Shown here in pieces: positions 26,981-36,830 of a DNA stretch of 64,000 bases (position 1 is the stretch's first letter; the number at the start of each line of letters is the position of its first letter). The notes beneath the pieces are model-generated. The model was not told where the DNA came from, ran no database searches, and was given only the letters and a program-made list of their open reading frames with translations. Origin of the DNA: an uncultured Paracoccaceae bacterium (lineage in GTDB: Bacteria > Pseudomonadota > Alphaproteobacteria > Rhodobacterales > Rhodobacteraceae); the NCBI GenBank assembly GCA_947487205.1, contig CANKVU010000004.1:46000-109999 (forward strand), written 5' to 3'. Both the position numbers and the translations under genes were made by a program.

Positions 26981-27574
26981 TCACGCCTCCTGCGGGTAGT
27001 AGGCCGTCTTCCAGCCCCAGGCGCCCGAGCCGAAGCCCCGGGCCAGGACGCGCTCGCGGTAGATCTCGCCGATCACCTCGCCGTCCCCCGCGAGGAGCGC
27101 CCGGGTCGAGCAGACCTCGGCGCAGATCGGCAGCTTGCCCTCGGCGATGCGGTTGCGCCCGTACTTCTCGAACTCGGCCTGCGATCCGTTCTCCTCGGGG
27201 CCGCCGGCGCAATAGGTGCACTTGTCCATGACGCCGCGCGACCCGAACAGCGTCGAGCGGGGGAATTGCGGCGCCCCGAACGGGCAGGCGTAGAAGCAGT
27301 AGCCGCAGCCGATGCAGGTATCCTTATCGTGCAGCACCACCCCGATATCGGTCTGGTAGAGGGTCGAGACCGGGCACACCGCCACGCAGGGCGCGTCGGT
27401 GCAATGCATGCAGGAGATGGCGATCGACTTCTCGCCGGGCCGGCCGTCGTTGATGGTGACGACCCGCCGGCGGACCATGCCCCAGGGCACCTCGTGCTCG
27501 TTCTTGCACGATGTCGCGCAGGCGTTGCACTCGATGCAGCGATCCGTGTCGCAGAGGAATTTTACTCGTGCCAT
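26981..27574 (-). CDS. Formate dehydrogenase beta subunit (four-cluster ferredoxin)
   Basis: It has 197 residues. Four cysteine groups are evident: CIECNACATSC, CMHCTDAPCVAVC, CIGCGYCFYACPFG and CTYC...C, matching electron-transfer subunits of the FdhB/HybA type carrying four 4Fe-4S clusters. It connects the molybdenum site to the cytochrome b subunit. The stop lies 1 nt from the gamma start. An AGGAGA site precedes its ATG. Confidence 0.92.
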   Translation of the reverse strand: MARVKFLCDTDRCIECNACATSCKNEHEVPWGMVRRRVVTINDGRPGEKSIAISCMHCTDAPCVAVCPVSTLYQTDIGVVLHDKDTCIGCGYCFYACPFGAPQFPRSTLFGSRGVMDKCTYCAGGPEENGSQAEFEKYGRNRIAEGKLPICAEVCSTRALLAGDGEVIGEIYRERVLARGFGSGAWGWKTAYYPQEA

Positions 27575-27584
27575 TCTGCTCTCC

Positions 27585-30500
27585 TTATGCCGTCGCGATG
27601 CGGCAGAGGGTGGCTTTGGTTTCCTGCATCTGGGTGATCACGTCATAGCCGTAGGTCCAGGCGGTGTTGGCCGCCTCGCCCGCGACCACCGGCACGGTGC
27701 CCTGCGGATACCGCCCGGTCAGGTCCTCGCCCTGGAAGAAACCGGCGAAGTGGAACGGCATGAACACGGTCCCCGGGCCCACCCGCTCGGTGACCATCGC
27801 GGCGACGCGGACGCGCCCCTCGGGCGTCTCCACCCAGATCATGTCGCCGTCGGCGATGCCCGCCGGCCCGGCATCGCCGGGATTCAGCTCGGCGAACATC
27901 TCCTGCTGGAACTCGGCCAGCCACTTGTTCGACCGGGTCTCGTCGCCGCCGCCCTCGTATTCGACCAGCCGGCCGGAGGTCAGGATCATCGGATACTCGT
28001 TCGAGAAGTCCTGCTCCTGGATCGAGCCGTAGCGCACCGGCAGCCGCCACAGCCTCCGGTCCTCGTAGGTGGCGTATTTCGGCAGGAGGTCGCGCCGCGG
28101 CGTATAGAGCGGCTCGCGGTGGAGCGGCACCGGGTCGGGGAAGTTCCAGACCACGGCGCGCGCCTTGCCGTTGCCATAGGGCGCCAGGCCATGCGCGATC
28201 GCCACCCGCTGCAGGCCGCCCGACAGGTCGGTCTTCCAGTTGACGCGGCGGATCTTGTCGCGGATCGGCAGGGACTGGCCCTCGGGCACCTCCTCCTGGC
28301 TCGACAGGTAGGCGCGGATCGCGGTCCGCGCGTCCTCGGGGTAATTCTGCAACTCCGCCGACAGCGTCTGGTCGGCCTGCTTGGCCTGGCCGCCCTGGCC
28401 GCCCTGCCAGGAGCCGTCGATGTCGTCCTGGCTGGTGCCCGCCTGGCTGCGAAGGTCGTCGAGCGTCAGCGAGTCGATGCGGCGCTGCGCCTCCTCCTCG
28501 GTGATCTCGAACAGCTCCCAGTCGAAGATCTCGGCCCCGACCATGGCGATCATCAGCCGCTCCTTGGCGGTCAGCTCGCCCTCCCAGCCCAGCGCCTCGA
28601 TCATGCCGAGCGTGATCTCGGGATAGCCGTCCTCGATCTCGGAGCCCTTGGAATAGCTGTTCTCGGCCAGCAGGTTCGAGCCCTCGTGCTCGACGCCCCA
28701 GCGGGCGCGGAACGGCAGCCCGCCCTCGGCCACCGACAGGTCGGTGTTGTAGAGGATGGGGGAGCCCGGGTGGTTCTGCTCGGGCGTGCCCCAGGCCGGC
28801 CAGGGCAGGCAGTAATACTGCCCCTCGAACTCGGTCCCGGGCTTGCCCATCAGCGTCTTGCCGTCGAAGAGCTCCTGGTTCTTCATGTGCGCCTTCAGCT
28901 TCTCGGCGCTCTGGGCGGTATAGCCGATGGTCCAGGTCCCGCGGTTGACCTCCGTCAGGATCGATTCTGCCTGCGGATTCTTGTCCACCACCTCGATGTG
29001 CTTGAACATCTCGTCGGCGAAGCCCAGCGCCTCGGCCAGGCGATAGGTGATCTCGTAATCGGTCTTCGATTCGAAGAGCGGCTCGAACACCTTGTCGCGC
29101 CACTGGACCGAGCGGTTGGAATTGGTCACCGAGCCGTCGCATTCGGCCGTCGTGGCGGCGGGCAGCAGGTACACGTTGTCCTGCTTGTTGGTCATGATCG
29201 CCACCTGCGTCGGGTGCGGGTCGATCACGCAGAGCAGGTCCACCGTGTCCAGCGCCTTCATCTGCGCCGGGCCGCGCGCGATGGAATTGGCGGCATGGCC
29301 CCAGAACATCATCGCCTTGACCGGGTTCGGCTGGTCGAGGTCCTCGGTCTCCTCGGTGATCGCGTCCATGTAGCGGCTGAGCGGCATGCCCGCCGCCTCC
29401 ATCAGGTCCTTGGAGGCGAAGCGCTCGCGCATCGAATCGTAGGGCACGTCCCAGACCCGGCACCAGTGCCGCCAGGCGCCCTCCTCCAGGCCGTAATAGG
29501 CGGGCAGCGAATCGACCGCGACGCCCAGGTCGGTCGCGCCCTGCACGTTGTCGTGCCCGCGGAAGATGTTCGCGCCGCCGCCGACCTTGCCGATATTGCC
29601 CAGCGCCAGCTGCAGGATCGACGCCGCCCGCGTGTTCGACGAGCCGATCGTGTGCTGGGTCAGGCCCATGCACCACACCAGCGTGCCGGGGCGGTTCTCA
29701 GCCAGCATCCGCGCGACGCGGCGGGTCTGCTCGGGCGGGATGCCGCAGACGTTCTCGACCTCCTCGGGGGTCCACTTCTCGACCTCCTCGCGGACCGAGT
29801 CGATGCTCCAGACCCGGCTTTCGAGGTACTCGCTGTCCTCCCACCCGTTGGCGAAGATCTCCCGCACCAGCCCCCAGATGAAGCCGATATCGGCGCCCGG
29901 GCGGATGCGGACATATTCGTCGCAATGCGCCGCGGTGCGCGAGAAGCGCGGATCGACCACGATCATCTTGGCGCCGTTCTCGCGCCCGGCCAGCACGTGC
30001 AGCATCGAGACCGGGTGCGCCTCGGCGGGGTTGCCGCCGATGATGATGATCGACTTGGCGTTGCGGATGTCGTTGAACGTGTTCGTCATCGCGCCGTAGC
30101 CGAACGAGTTGGCCACGCCCGCGACGGTGGTCGAGTGGCAGATCCGCGCCTGGTGGTCGACGTTGTTGGTGCCCCAGAACGCCGCGAACTTGCGGAACAG
30201 GTAGGCCTGCTCGTTGGAGAACTTGGCCGATCCCAGCCAATAGGCGCTGTCGGGGCCGTATTCCTCCTTGATGCCGGTGAGCTTCTGGCTGATCTCGCCG
30301 ATCGCCTGGTCCCACGAGATCCGGGTCCATTCGCCCGCGACCCGCTTCATGGGGTATTTCAGCCGCCGCTCGCCCATCGAGATCTCGCGCATCGCCGCCC
30401 CCTTGGCGCAATGCGTGCCCTGGTTGATCGGGCTCTCGAAGGCGGGCTCCTGCCCGACCCAGACGCCGTTCTCGACCTCGGCCCAGATCGAGCAGCCGAC

Positions 30501-30731
30501 CGAGCAGAACTGGCAGATCGTCTTCTTGAACTCGGGCAGGTCGGCGGCCTCGCGCGCCGTGACCTGGGCCCGCGCGGTCCGGGGTGCCCCCGACAGCGCG
30601 GCGAGGCCCAGCCCGGCGACGCCCGAGCTCTGCAGGAAGCCGCGGCGCGACAGGCCCGCGGGGCGGCTCTCGATGGCGGCGGCGGCTGTGCCGCGCGACC
30701 GGGTCGTGCGGGTGGATTTGCGCTTCAGCAT
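27585..30731 (-). CDS. Formate dehydrogenase alpha (catalytic, Mo/W) subunit, cysteine type
   Basis: It has 1,048 residues. A twin-arginine signal (SRRGFLQS, residues 28-35) directs the folded enzyme to the periplasm. A 4Fe-4S cluster is bound by Cys 73, 76, 80 and 108. Cys198 in ARICHSTTVAG is at the position where E. coli FdnG has selenocysteine, so this is the Cys form. The molybdopterin domain and the molydopterin-dinucleotide-binding C-terminal domain follow. It oxidises formate to CO2, with electrons passing to the beta and gamma subunits encoded just downstream. Confidence 0.93.
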   Translation of the reverse strand: MLKRKSTRTTRSRGTAAAAIESRPAGLSRRGFLQSSGVAGLGLAALSGAPRTARAQVTAREAADLPEFKKTICQFCSVGCSIWAEVENGVWVGQEPAFESPINQGTHCAKGAAMREISMGERRLKYPMKRVAGEWTRISWDQAIGEISQKLTGIKEEYGPDSAYWLGSAKFSNEQAYLFRKFAAFWGTNNVDHQARICHSTTVAGVANSFGYGAMTNTFNDIRNAKSIIIIGGNPAEAHPVSMLHVLAGRENGAKMIVVDPRFSRTAAHCDEYVRIRPGADIGFIWGLVREIFANGWEDSEYLESRVWSIDSVREEVEKWTPEEVENVCGIPPEQTRRVARMLAENRPGTLVWCMGLTQHTIGSSNTRAASILQLALGNIGKVGGGANIFRGHDNVQGATDLGVAVDSLPAYYGLEEGAWRHWCRVWDVPYDSMRERFASKDLMEAAGMPLSRYMDAITEETEDLDQPNPVKAMMFWGHAANSIARGPAQMKALDTVDLLCVIDPHPTQVAIMTNKQDNVYLLPAATTAECDGSVTNSNRSVQWRDKVFEPLFESKTDYEITYRLAEALGFADEMFKHIEVVDKNPQAESILTEVNRGTWTIGYTAQSAEKLKAHMKNQELFDGKTLMGKPGTEFEGQYYCLPWPAWGTPEQNHPGSPILYNTDLSVAEGGLPFRARWGVEHEGSNLLAENSYSKGSEIEDGYPEITLGMIEALGWEGELTAKERLMIAMVGAEIFDWELFEITEEEAQRRIDSLTLDDLRSQAGTSQDDIDGSWQGGQGGQAKQADQTLSAELQNYPEDARTAIRAYLSSQEEVPEGQSLPIRDKIRRVNWKTDLSGGLQRVAIAHGLAPYGNGKARAVVWNFPDPVPLHREPLYTPRRDLLPKYATYEDRRLWRLPVRYGSIQEQDFSNEYPMILTSGRLVEYEGGGDETRSNKWLAEFQQEMFAELNPGDAGPAGIADGDMIWVETPEGRVRVAAMVTERVGPGTVFMPFHFAGFFQGEDLTGRYPQGTVPVVAGEAANTAWTYGYDVITQMQETKATLCRIATA

Positions 30732-30742
30732 GGGACGGCTCC

Positions 30743-30934
30743 TCAGTCGCGCGCCAGCGCGTAGTAGGTGCGGGTATGGGGGGTGTCGTGCAGGATCACC
30801 GCGCGAGGGTCCGGGGAAGCGGCCGCGGGGTCCGCGCCGTCCCGGCCCGCGGCATTGGCGGTCGTCGCTGCGGCTCCGGCCAGGGCGGTGCCCATCAGCA
30901 TCTGACGACGGGACAGGGGAACACTGTCACTCAT
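30743..30934 (-). CDS. Formate dehydrogenase region TAT-target peptide
   Basis: It has 63 residues. SRRQMLMGTALAGAAA is a twin-arginine-like signal; only ~40 residues follow. Small proteins of this kind sit immediately upstream of catalytic subunits in formate dehydrogenase operons of this type and are known by position only. It is 11 nt before the alpha gene and is the first gene of the operon. Confidence 0.8.
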   Translation of the reverse strand: MSDSVPLSRRQMLMGTALAGAAATTANAAGRDGADPAAASPDPRAVILHDTPHTRTYYALARD

Positions 30935-31022
30935 GACCGGAAGACCTCGCTGTTGGCTACTGTCTTAATTGTCTTGTGCCCCCCATAATGACGTACATTT
31001 TGACGGTGGGAAGCCCCCGAGG

Positions 31023-32129
31023 CTAATTTTCGTGCATGTCTGCCGCGGCGTCTTGACCGGGTGCGGTCAGGGCGGCGGGCGCGCGGCCCGCATACCAGGC
31101 CGCCAGCGCGGCGATCTCGTCGTCGGTCAGGCGATTCGCGGCCTCGTGCATCAGGCGCGCGACCCGCGTGCCGCCGCGCGCGCCCGCGCGCCACAGCTTC
31201 AGCTGCGCCTCCAGATAGGGGCGGGACTGGCCGCTCAGCGACGGATAGGCCGGGTCCAGCGGCTCCGGCCAGGGGCCGTGGCAGGCCGCGCAGGCCGGCA
31301 CGTCGGAGCCCTCGACCCCTTGCGTCGCCAGGCGCGCGCCCCGCGCCGACAGCGCGGTCGGCGGCGCGGCCTCCCCCCGGGGCGGGATCCGCGCGAAGCG
31401 GGCGGCATATTCCGACAGCCGGCCCTCCGACACCTCGGAGGCGGCGTGTTCCATGAAGCCGCTGTCGCGCGCCCCCGACAGGTAGGCCCGCAGCGACAGC
31501 GTCATGTAGGTCTCGCTCAGGATGTCGAGCCGGGGGATGTGCGGGTTCTCCGAGGCCCCCGTCTCGCCGTGGCAGGTGGCGCAATACGCGAAACCGCGCG
31601 GATCGGCCTTCTCGGCGAGGGTCAGGCGGTCGTAGGCGGGTCCGTCCATCCCCCCCTGCACCCGCGTCAGGAAGGCGACGACCGGCCACACCTCGTCGGG
31701 GCGGTCGGCGGGCCAGTAGGGCATCCCCGACATCTTGACCCCCTCGTCGACGATCCAGTGCAGCTCGGACGGGCTCCAGTGGTCCACCGCCTCCGTGATG
31801 TGGGGCGGCTCGGGCACCATCATCCGCATCGTCGCGGTCTTCTCCTGACCCGGCGCGGAATGGCAGGTCCGGCAGGCCGCGTCGTAATGGCGCGCGCCCA
31901 GCGCGGCCATGGCGTCGGTCAGTTCCGGCACCTCCTCCTCGGACGGGGCGCGCAGGGCGACCGCGTTGCGGAACGTCGTGTGCAGCACCCAGGAGACGCC
32001 GGGCAGGTGCCCCACCCGCGCGGACACGTTGTAGAGGCCGAACCCCACCACGGCGCCGGCGCCCAGGAGCGCCAGCACCGCCAGCAGGGCGAGCGTCAGG
32101 ACGACGCTGCGCGGGTCGATGCGGTTCAT
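31023..32129 (-). CDS. Membrane-anchored triheme cytochrome c
   Basis: It has 368 residues. A single N-terminal helix (residues ~10-32) anchors it; three heme c sites follow: CRTCH at 86-90, CATCH at 183-187 and CAACH at 280-284, one per ~95-residue domain. The start is the ATG with GGGAGG upstream; the frame runs on to 32210 without support. Last gene of the oxidase cluster, it probably delivers electrons to the caa3 oxidase (inference). A three-domain c-type chain of this spacing resembles the cytochrome subunits of membrane dehydrogenases, which is an alternative. Confidence 0.88.
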   Translation of the reverse strand: MNRIDPRSVVLTLALLAVLALLGAGAVVGFGLYNVSARVGHLPGVSWVLHTTFRNAVALRAPSEEEVPELTDAMAALGARHYDAACRTCHSAPGQEKTATMRMMVPEPPHITEAVDHWSPSELHWIVDEGVKMSGMPYWPADRPDEVWPVVAFLTRVQGGMDGPAYDRLTLAEKADPRGFAYCATCHGETGASENPHIPRLDILSETYMTLSLRAYLSGARDSGFMEHAASEVSEGRLSEYAARFARIPPRGEAAPPTALSARGARLATQGVEGSDVPACAACHGPWPEPLDPAYPSLSGQSRPYLEAQLKLWRAGARGGTRVARLMHEAANRLTDDEIAALAAWYAGRAPAALTAPGQDAAADMHEN

Positions 32130-32232
32130 CGCGGCCTCCCGGCGGAGAGCGGGGCGGGGGCGCCGCCCCCGTCGCGGCGGCGCCGCGACTCCCCCGGGGT
32201 ATTTCGGCAAAGGGTGAAGGGGCGCGGGCGGG

Positions 32233-32787
32233 TCATGCGGGGGCCTCGTCGGTCAGGGCGCGCGCCGTCAGCCGCAGGCCGGCGGCCAGGTAGACCGGCG
32301 TGCCGATCGCCAGCATCAGCATCCCGCCCGCCTGCTGCCCGCCGAGGTCGCAATAGGCGTAGAGCACGCGGGGCGACAGGATCAGCAGCGCGCCGAGCAG
32401 CGTCATGTGCATGGAGGTCAGCAGCATCCCCCCCGCCCCGGCCAGCCGCGGCCCGGCGAGCGCCGCGGCCCAGACCACCAGCCCGGCGAGGAGGAAGCTC
32501 GCCTGTTCGACGGCGAAGATGGCGGGCGAGAGGTACGCCGCCTCGTGCAGGGCCGGGGCGTGCCAGCCCCAGACCACGGCGAATTCGAGCGCCGCGGCCA
32601 GCGCCACCGGCATCCGGCCGAGCGCCCCCAGCGCCGGCACCGCCGCCAGCAGGAGCGGCGGGACGATCGCCACCAGGGCCATGTGGCGCAGCATGTGGGC
32701 CGGGAACGGGCCGGCGGCCCGCTCCAGCGGCGCGACCCAGACGAGCGCCAGCACGGCGAGGGCGAGGGCCAGCGCGGCGCGGCTCAT
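32233..32787 (-). CDS. Cytochrome c oxidase assembly protein, caa3 CtaG type
   Basis: It has 184 residues, nearly all hydrophobic, with five or six membrane helices. PFPAHMLRHMALVAIVPPLL and VWGWHAPALHEAAY are family features of the caa3_CtaG proteins linked to copper delivery to terminal oxidases. ATGA overlap with the upstream gene shows coupling. It is shorter than typical members (about 280 aa). Confidence 0.82.
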   Translation of the reverse strand: MSRAALALALAVLALVWVAPLERAAGPFPAHMLRHMALVAIVPPLLLAAVPALGALGRMPVALAAALEFAVVWGWHAPALHEAAYLSPAIFAVEQASFLLAGLVVWAAALAGPRLAGAGGMLLTSMHMTLLGALLILSPRVLYAYCDLGGQQAGGMLMLAIGTPVYLAAGLRLTARALTDEAPA

Positions 32788-33167
32788 GCGCAGGTTCCGA
32801 TCAGCCAGGCGGGCAGCGCGGTGAAGATCACCGCCACGAAGCTGAGGCAGGCCAGCATGAAGCCGGCATGGCCCAGGAATTCGCGCCGGTCCTCGTCGGT
32901 GTCGCCGTCGTGGACGTAGTCGAAATCGTCCATGTAATCCCATTGCCGCCACATCGCGACGGCGAACCAGACGATCAGCGCCTCGGCCAGGACGGTATAG
33001 CCGGTGACGATCCAGGCGAGCCGCGCCACGTCGCCGCCGACCTTGGCGCACCAGATCGCCGTGGTGGCGTAGGCGAGCAGGAAATGCACCGCCCAGACCG
33101 TCGGGGCGAAGATCATCCGGAACAGGTTCCGGTGCCGGGGCAGGTCCCTGACGGGGCGCGCGGGCAT
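32784..33167 (-). CDS. Small membrane protein of the oxidase operon
   Basis: It has 127 residues with three hydrophobic segments (~20-42, 48-72 and 102-124) separated by an acidic loop (DYMDDFDYVHDGDTDEDR). It is linked by a 1-nt overlap to the oxidase subunit I+III stop and by ATGA to the ctaG-like gene. No family is recognised with certainty. It may be a small fourth oxidase subunit or assembly factor. Confidence 0.7.
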   Translation of the reverse strand: MPARPVRDLPRHRNLFRMIFAPTVWAVHFLLAYATTAIWCAKVGGDVARLAWIVTGYTVLAEALIVWFAVAMWRQWDYMDDFDYVHDGDTDEDRREFLGHAGFMLACLSFVAVIFTALPAWLIGTCA

Positions 33168-35773
33168 CACAACAGCCTCGGCAGGAGGCCGATCGCCGCG
33201 GCCGAGACGAGCGCCGTGATCAGCATGAAATGCCAGTAGAGGCAGGTGTTCCAGATCGGCGCGTCGTATTCCGCCCGCACCTTGCCGAAGATCGAGGCCG
33301 CCAGGCAAAAGAGCTGCATCACCGTCCCCGCCAGCGTATGCGCCGCGGTCCAGACCGCCAGCGCCCAGAGCATCGCCGGATAGACGTGCGAGGTGGGGTC
33401 GAGCCCCGTGACCGACCCCACCAGCGCCGCCGCGCCCAGCAGGCCCAGGGCCGCGCCGCCGCCCAGGCCCCAGCGCGCCGCGGCCCCGCGCCCGTGCCGG
33501 TTCAGCGTCCGCGCGGCCCGCGTCGCGCCCCAGGCCGCGCCGTAGAGCAGCGCCGAGGCCGCCACCCAGCCCGCCCCCGCATGCTCGGCCAAGGGCGGGG
33601 GGAAGTCCGCCCTGGCCGTCCAGTAGAAGAACATCCCGAAGATCAGCGAGGCGAAGGCCGTCATGTCGCCCAGCATGGTGATGAAGACGCCCCACCAGCC
33701 CGGCGCCGCCGGACCCGAGACATAGGTGGGCAGGGTCAGGCCCAGCCCCACGTCCTTCTCGGGGTTGTCGGGGATCAGCGCCGTCGATGTCCAGAGCCAG
33801 TAGCAGACGCAGAGCACGGCCGCGACGGCGCAGACGATGGCGGGCGGATACCAGTGGAAGGTGGGGAAGATGAACGCCCCGCCGGTGAACGCCGCCGCCC
33901 AGAGCGTGACCCAGGCCGGGCCGGTGACGCGCGCCACGTGCTGGGGCCGCGCGTCGATGGCCGAGGTCACGATCGTCTCCCGCAGCCCCTCCTGCGCGTC
34001 GGGCAGGTAATAGCCCCCCGCATCCATCCGCTCCACGATCCCCGGCTGGTCCCAGAGCGGGTTGCGCGAGGTGATGTAGGGGATCGAGCGCACGCCCCAG
34101 AACTGGTCGGGGATGTCGTGCGCCCACATCAGGCTGCCGGCGTTCCAGGGGTTGCGTTCCTTCATCAGCCCGCCCTTGGGCCGCACCAGGTCCCAGGCGA
34201 AGACGAGGATGCCCGCCGCGACCACGAAGCTGCCCAGGGTCGAGATCATGTTGAGCGTGTCCCAGCCCACCCCCTCCGGATAGGTATAGACCCGCCGCGG
34301 CATGCCCAGAAGGCCGGTCAGGTGCATCGGCAGGAAGCAGATGTTGAAGCCGGTGAAGGTCAGCCAGAAGCTGATCCGCCCCAGCCGCTCCGACATCCGC
34401 TGCTTCCGGATGAAGGGATAGAAGAAGTAGATCCCGCCGATCAGCGGGAACACCATGCCGCCGAAGAGCGTGTAATGCAGGTGCGCCACGACGAAGTAGC
34501 TGTCATGCGCCTGCCAGTCGAAGGGCGCGAGCGCCACCATCACGCCCGTCAGGCCGCCCGCGGTGAAGATCGCGAGCGCGCCCGCGATCCACAGCATCGG
34601 CAGGATCATCTTCACCCGTCCCGCCATCAGCGTCGCCACGAAGGCGAAGAGCTGCACGCCCGTGGGGATCACCACCGCCTCGGACGCGGCGGAGAAGAAG
34701 CCGAGGCTGATCGCGGGCAGGCCGGTGGTGAACATGTGGTGGACCCACAGCCCGAAGGACAGGAACCCCGTCCCCACCGCCGAGAGCACGATCCAGTTGT
34801 AGCCCACCATGGGCCGCTGCGCCGCCGCCGGCACGACCATCGCCGCCACCGCGATCGAGGGCAGGAAGATGATGTAGACCTCCGGATGCCCGAAGATCCA
34901 GAACAGGTGCTGCCACAGGAGCGGGTCGCCGCCCCGCTCGGGGTCGAAGAACGGCCAGTCGAAGCTCCGCTCCAGCTCGAACAGGAAATCGCCGGCGATC
35001 AGCGGCGGGAAGGCGAAGAGGATCATCACCCCCACGACCAGCACGTACCAGGCATAGAGCGGCATCAGGTTGATCCGCATCCCCGGCGGCCGGCACTTGA
35101 TCGTCCCCACGATCAGTTCCACCGCCGCGGCGATGGAGGCGACCTCGATGAACGACAGGCCCAGGAGCCAGATATCCGGCCCCACCCCCTCGTCGATCGT
35201 GGTCAGCGGCGGGTACATGAACCACCCGCCCTCGGGCCCCACGCCGAACAGCAGCGAGCCCATGACGAAGATCCCGCCGATCAGGAACGCCCAGTAGCCG
35301 TAGGCGCTGAGCCGCGGAAAGGGCATGTCCCGCGCGCCCAGGAACGCGGGGAGGAGCAGGATCGACACCGCCTCGAACATCGGCACGGCGAAGAGGAACA
35401 TCATCGCCGAGCCGTGCATCGTGAAGAACTGGTTGAACCGCTCGGCCGAGATCAGGTCGTTGTCCGGCACGGCAAGCTGCAGGCGCATCACCAGCGCCAG
35501 ACCGCCCGCGATCAGCATGAAGCCGAAGGCGGTCATGGAATACCACACGCCGACTTCGGAATTGTTCACCGCCGACCAGTAGCGCCAGCCCGGCGGGTCG
35601 TCCCAGACCGCGCGCAGGCGGTCCGCCTGGGCCTTCGACACCTCGGGATCCACCGGCGCGGTCAGCATCTCCTCGGTCGGGGGATAGATGCCCTTGGCCA
35701 GCCGCGCCTCGGGCTTGTCGGCGTCGCGGCGGCGGGACCGGGCGGACAGGTCGCCGGGGGTCGCCTCGGTCAT
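33167..35773 (-). CDS. Cytochrome c oxidase, fused subunits I and III
   Basis: It has 868 residues. The first ~590 are the heme-copper subunit I, with MHGSAMMFLF (heme a ligand), GHPEVYIIFLP (CuB His and cross-linked Tyr; the Glu marks an A1-type D channel), the HH of WVHHMFTTG and HLHYTLFGG. After a linker come the helices of subunit III (WWGVFITMLGDMTAFASLIFGMFFYW). This fusion is known in caa3-type oxidases. It reduces O2 to water and pumps protons. The subunit II gene lies 64 nt upstream. Confidence 0.93.
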   Translation of the reverse strand: MTEATPGDLSARSRRRDADKPEARLAKGIYPPTEEMLTAPVDPEVSKAQADRLRAVWDDPPGWRYWSAVNNSEVGVWYSMTAFGFMLIAGGLALVMRLQLAVPDNDLISAERFNQFFTMHGSAMMFLFAVPMFEAVSILLLPAFLGARDMPFPRLSAYGYWAFLIGGIFVMGSLLFGVGPEGGWFMYPPLTTIDEGVGPDIWLLGLSFIEVASIAAAVELIVGTIKCRPPGMRINLMPLYAWYVLVVGVMILFAFPPLIAGDFLFELERSFDWPFFDPERGGDPLLWQHLFWIFGHPEVYIIFLPSIAVAAMVVPAAAQRPMVGYNWIVLSAVGTGFLSFGLWVHHMFTTGLPAISLGFFSAASEAVVIPTGVQLFAFVATLMAGRVKMILPMLWIAGALAIFTAGGLTGVMVALAPFDWQAHDSYFVVAHLHYTLFGGMVFPLIGGIYFFYPFIRKQRMSERLGRISFWLTFTGFNICFLPMHLTGLLGMPRRVYTYPEGVGWDTLNMISTLGSFVVAAGILVFAWDLVRPKGGLMKERNPWNAGSLMWAHDIPDQFWGVRSIPYITSRNPLWDQPGIVERMDAGGYYLPDAQEGLRETIVTSAIDARPQHVARVTGPAWVTLWAAAFTGGAFIFPTFHWYPPAIVCAVAAVLCVCYWLWTSTALIPDNPEKDVGLGLTLPTYVSGPAAPGWWGVFITMLGDMTAFASLIFGMFFYWTARADFPPPLAEHAGAGWVAASALLYGAAWGATRAARTLNRHGRGAAARWGLGGGAALGLLGAAALVGSVTGLDPTSHVYPAMLWALAVWTAAHTLAGTVMQLFCLAASIFGKVRAEYDAPIWNTCLYWHFMLITALVSAAAIGLLPRLL

Positions 35774-35837
35774 GCCCGGGCCCTCCCCGCCGGATGCCGG
35801 GCGGCGCGGGGACGCGCGGGGGGGATCGCGGGGGGCA

Positions 35838-36830
35838 TCATTCCAGTCCCTTCAGATAGGCGGCCATGGCCCGGATCGTATCCGGCGCGAGGTGGTCGTA
35901 GGCCGGCATCTTGGCGCCCGGCTTCACCGCCGCGGGGTTCGCGATCCAGCGCGCCAGCGCCGCCTCGGTCATCGGCAGCGCCCCGGCGGCCAGGCTCAGC
36001 CGGCTGGCCAGGTGGGTCAGGTCCGGCCCGACCCGGCCCCGCGCCGGCGTGCCGCGGATCGCGTGGCAGCCGCCGCAGCCCTGCGCGAGGAAGGCCTGGC
36101 GCCCCGCCTCGGCCAGCTCGCCCTCGGGTGGTGCGGCGGGCCCCGCCTCCGCCGCCAGCCACGCATCGAAGGCCTCGGGCGTCATCGTCTTGGCGGTGAA
36201 GGCCATCCAGGCATGGCTGTCGCCGCAGAACTCGGCGCATTGGCCGCGGAACTCTCCCGGTTCGGTCGGCTCCATCGACATGCGCGTGACGCGGCCGGGG
36301 ATCATGTCGGTCTTGCCCGCGAGCGAGGGCAGCCAGAAGGAATGGATCACCTGGTCGGCCTTCAGCGTGATCTCGGACCGCGCCCCCACCGGCAGCACGA
36401 TCTCGTTGGCCGACCGGATCGGCTCGGTCGCGCCCTCGGGCCAGTAATGGACCCGGAACCACCATTGCTCGCCCGTCACCTCGACGCGTAGGCCCTCGCC
36501 GGGGGCGCGCTGGTCGGGCATGATCGACAGGCCCCAGACTAGGAGCGCCGACAGCACGCAGGTCGGGAACACGATCCCACCGGCGAAGATCAGCAGCCGC
36601 GCGCGCTTGGGCGACATCGGCCGCGGGTCGATGCGCCAGACCCACAGCATCAGCCCGTTCATCGCCAGCCACAGGACCACCGCCCCGGCCAGCAGCACGT
36701 AGAAGAGGTGCGAGAGCGTCGCCGCGTCGCTCCCCGCCGGGGCGAGCGCCGATTGCGGGCCGCCGCAGGACGCGGCAAGGCCCGCCCCTGCCAGCACCGC
36801 CGCGACGTGGCCGACGGTCGCCCCGCGCAT
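35838..36830 (-). CDS. Cytochrome c oxidase subunit II with cytochrome c domain (caa3 type)
   Basis: It has 330 residues. Lipoprotein-like signal with Cys22, two helices at ~38-67 and 78-104, then the cupredoxin domain with CuA ligands H163, C198, E200, C202, H206 and M209. A C-terminal cytochrome c domain has CGGCH at 252-256. This is the electron entry site of the oxidase. The ATG follows the bacteriophytochrome TAG directly (TAGATG) with no ribosome site of its own, so translation most likely depends on reinitiation. Confidence 0.92.
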   Translation of the reverse strand: MRGATVGHVAAVLAGAGLAASCGGPQSALAPAGSDAATLSHLFYVLLAGAVVLWLAMNGLMLWVWRIDPRPMSPKRARLLIFAGGIVFPTCVLSALLVWGLSIMPDQRAPGEGLRVEVTGEQWWFRVHYWPEGATEPIRSANEIVLPVGARSEITLKADQVIHSFWLPSLAGKTDMIPGRVTRMSMEPTEPGEFRGQCAEFCGDSHAWMAFTAKTMTPEAFDAWLAAEAGPAAPPEGELAEAGRQAFLAQGCGGCHAIRGTPARGRVGPDLTHLASRLSLAAGALPMTEAALARWIANPAAVKPGAKMPAYDHLAPDTIRAMAAYLKGLE

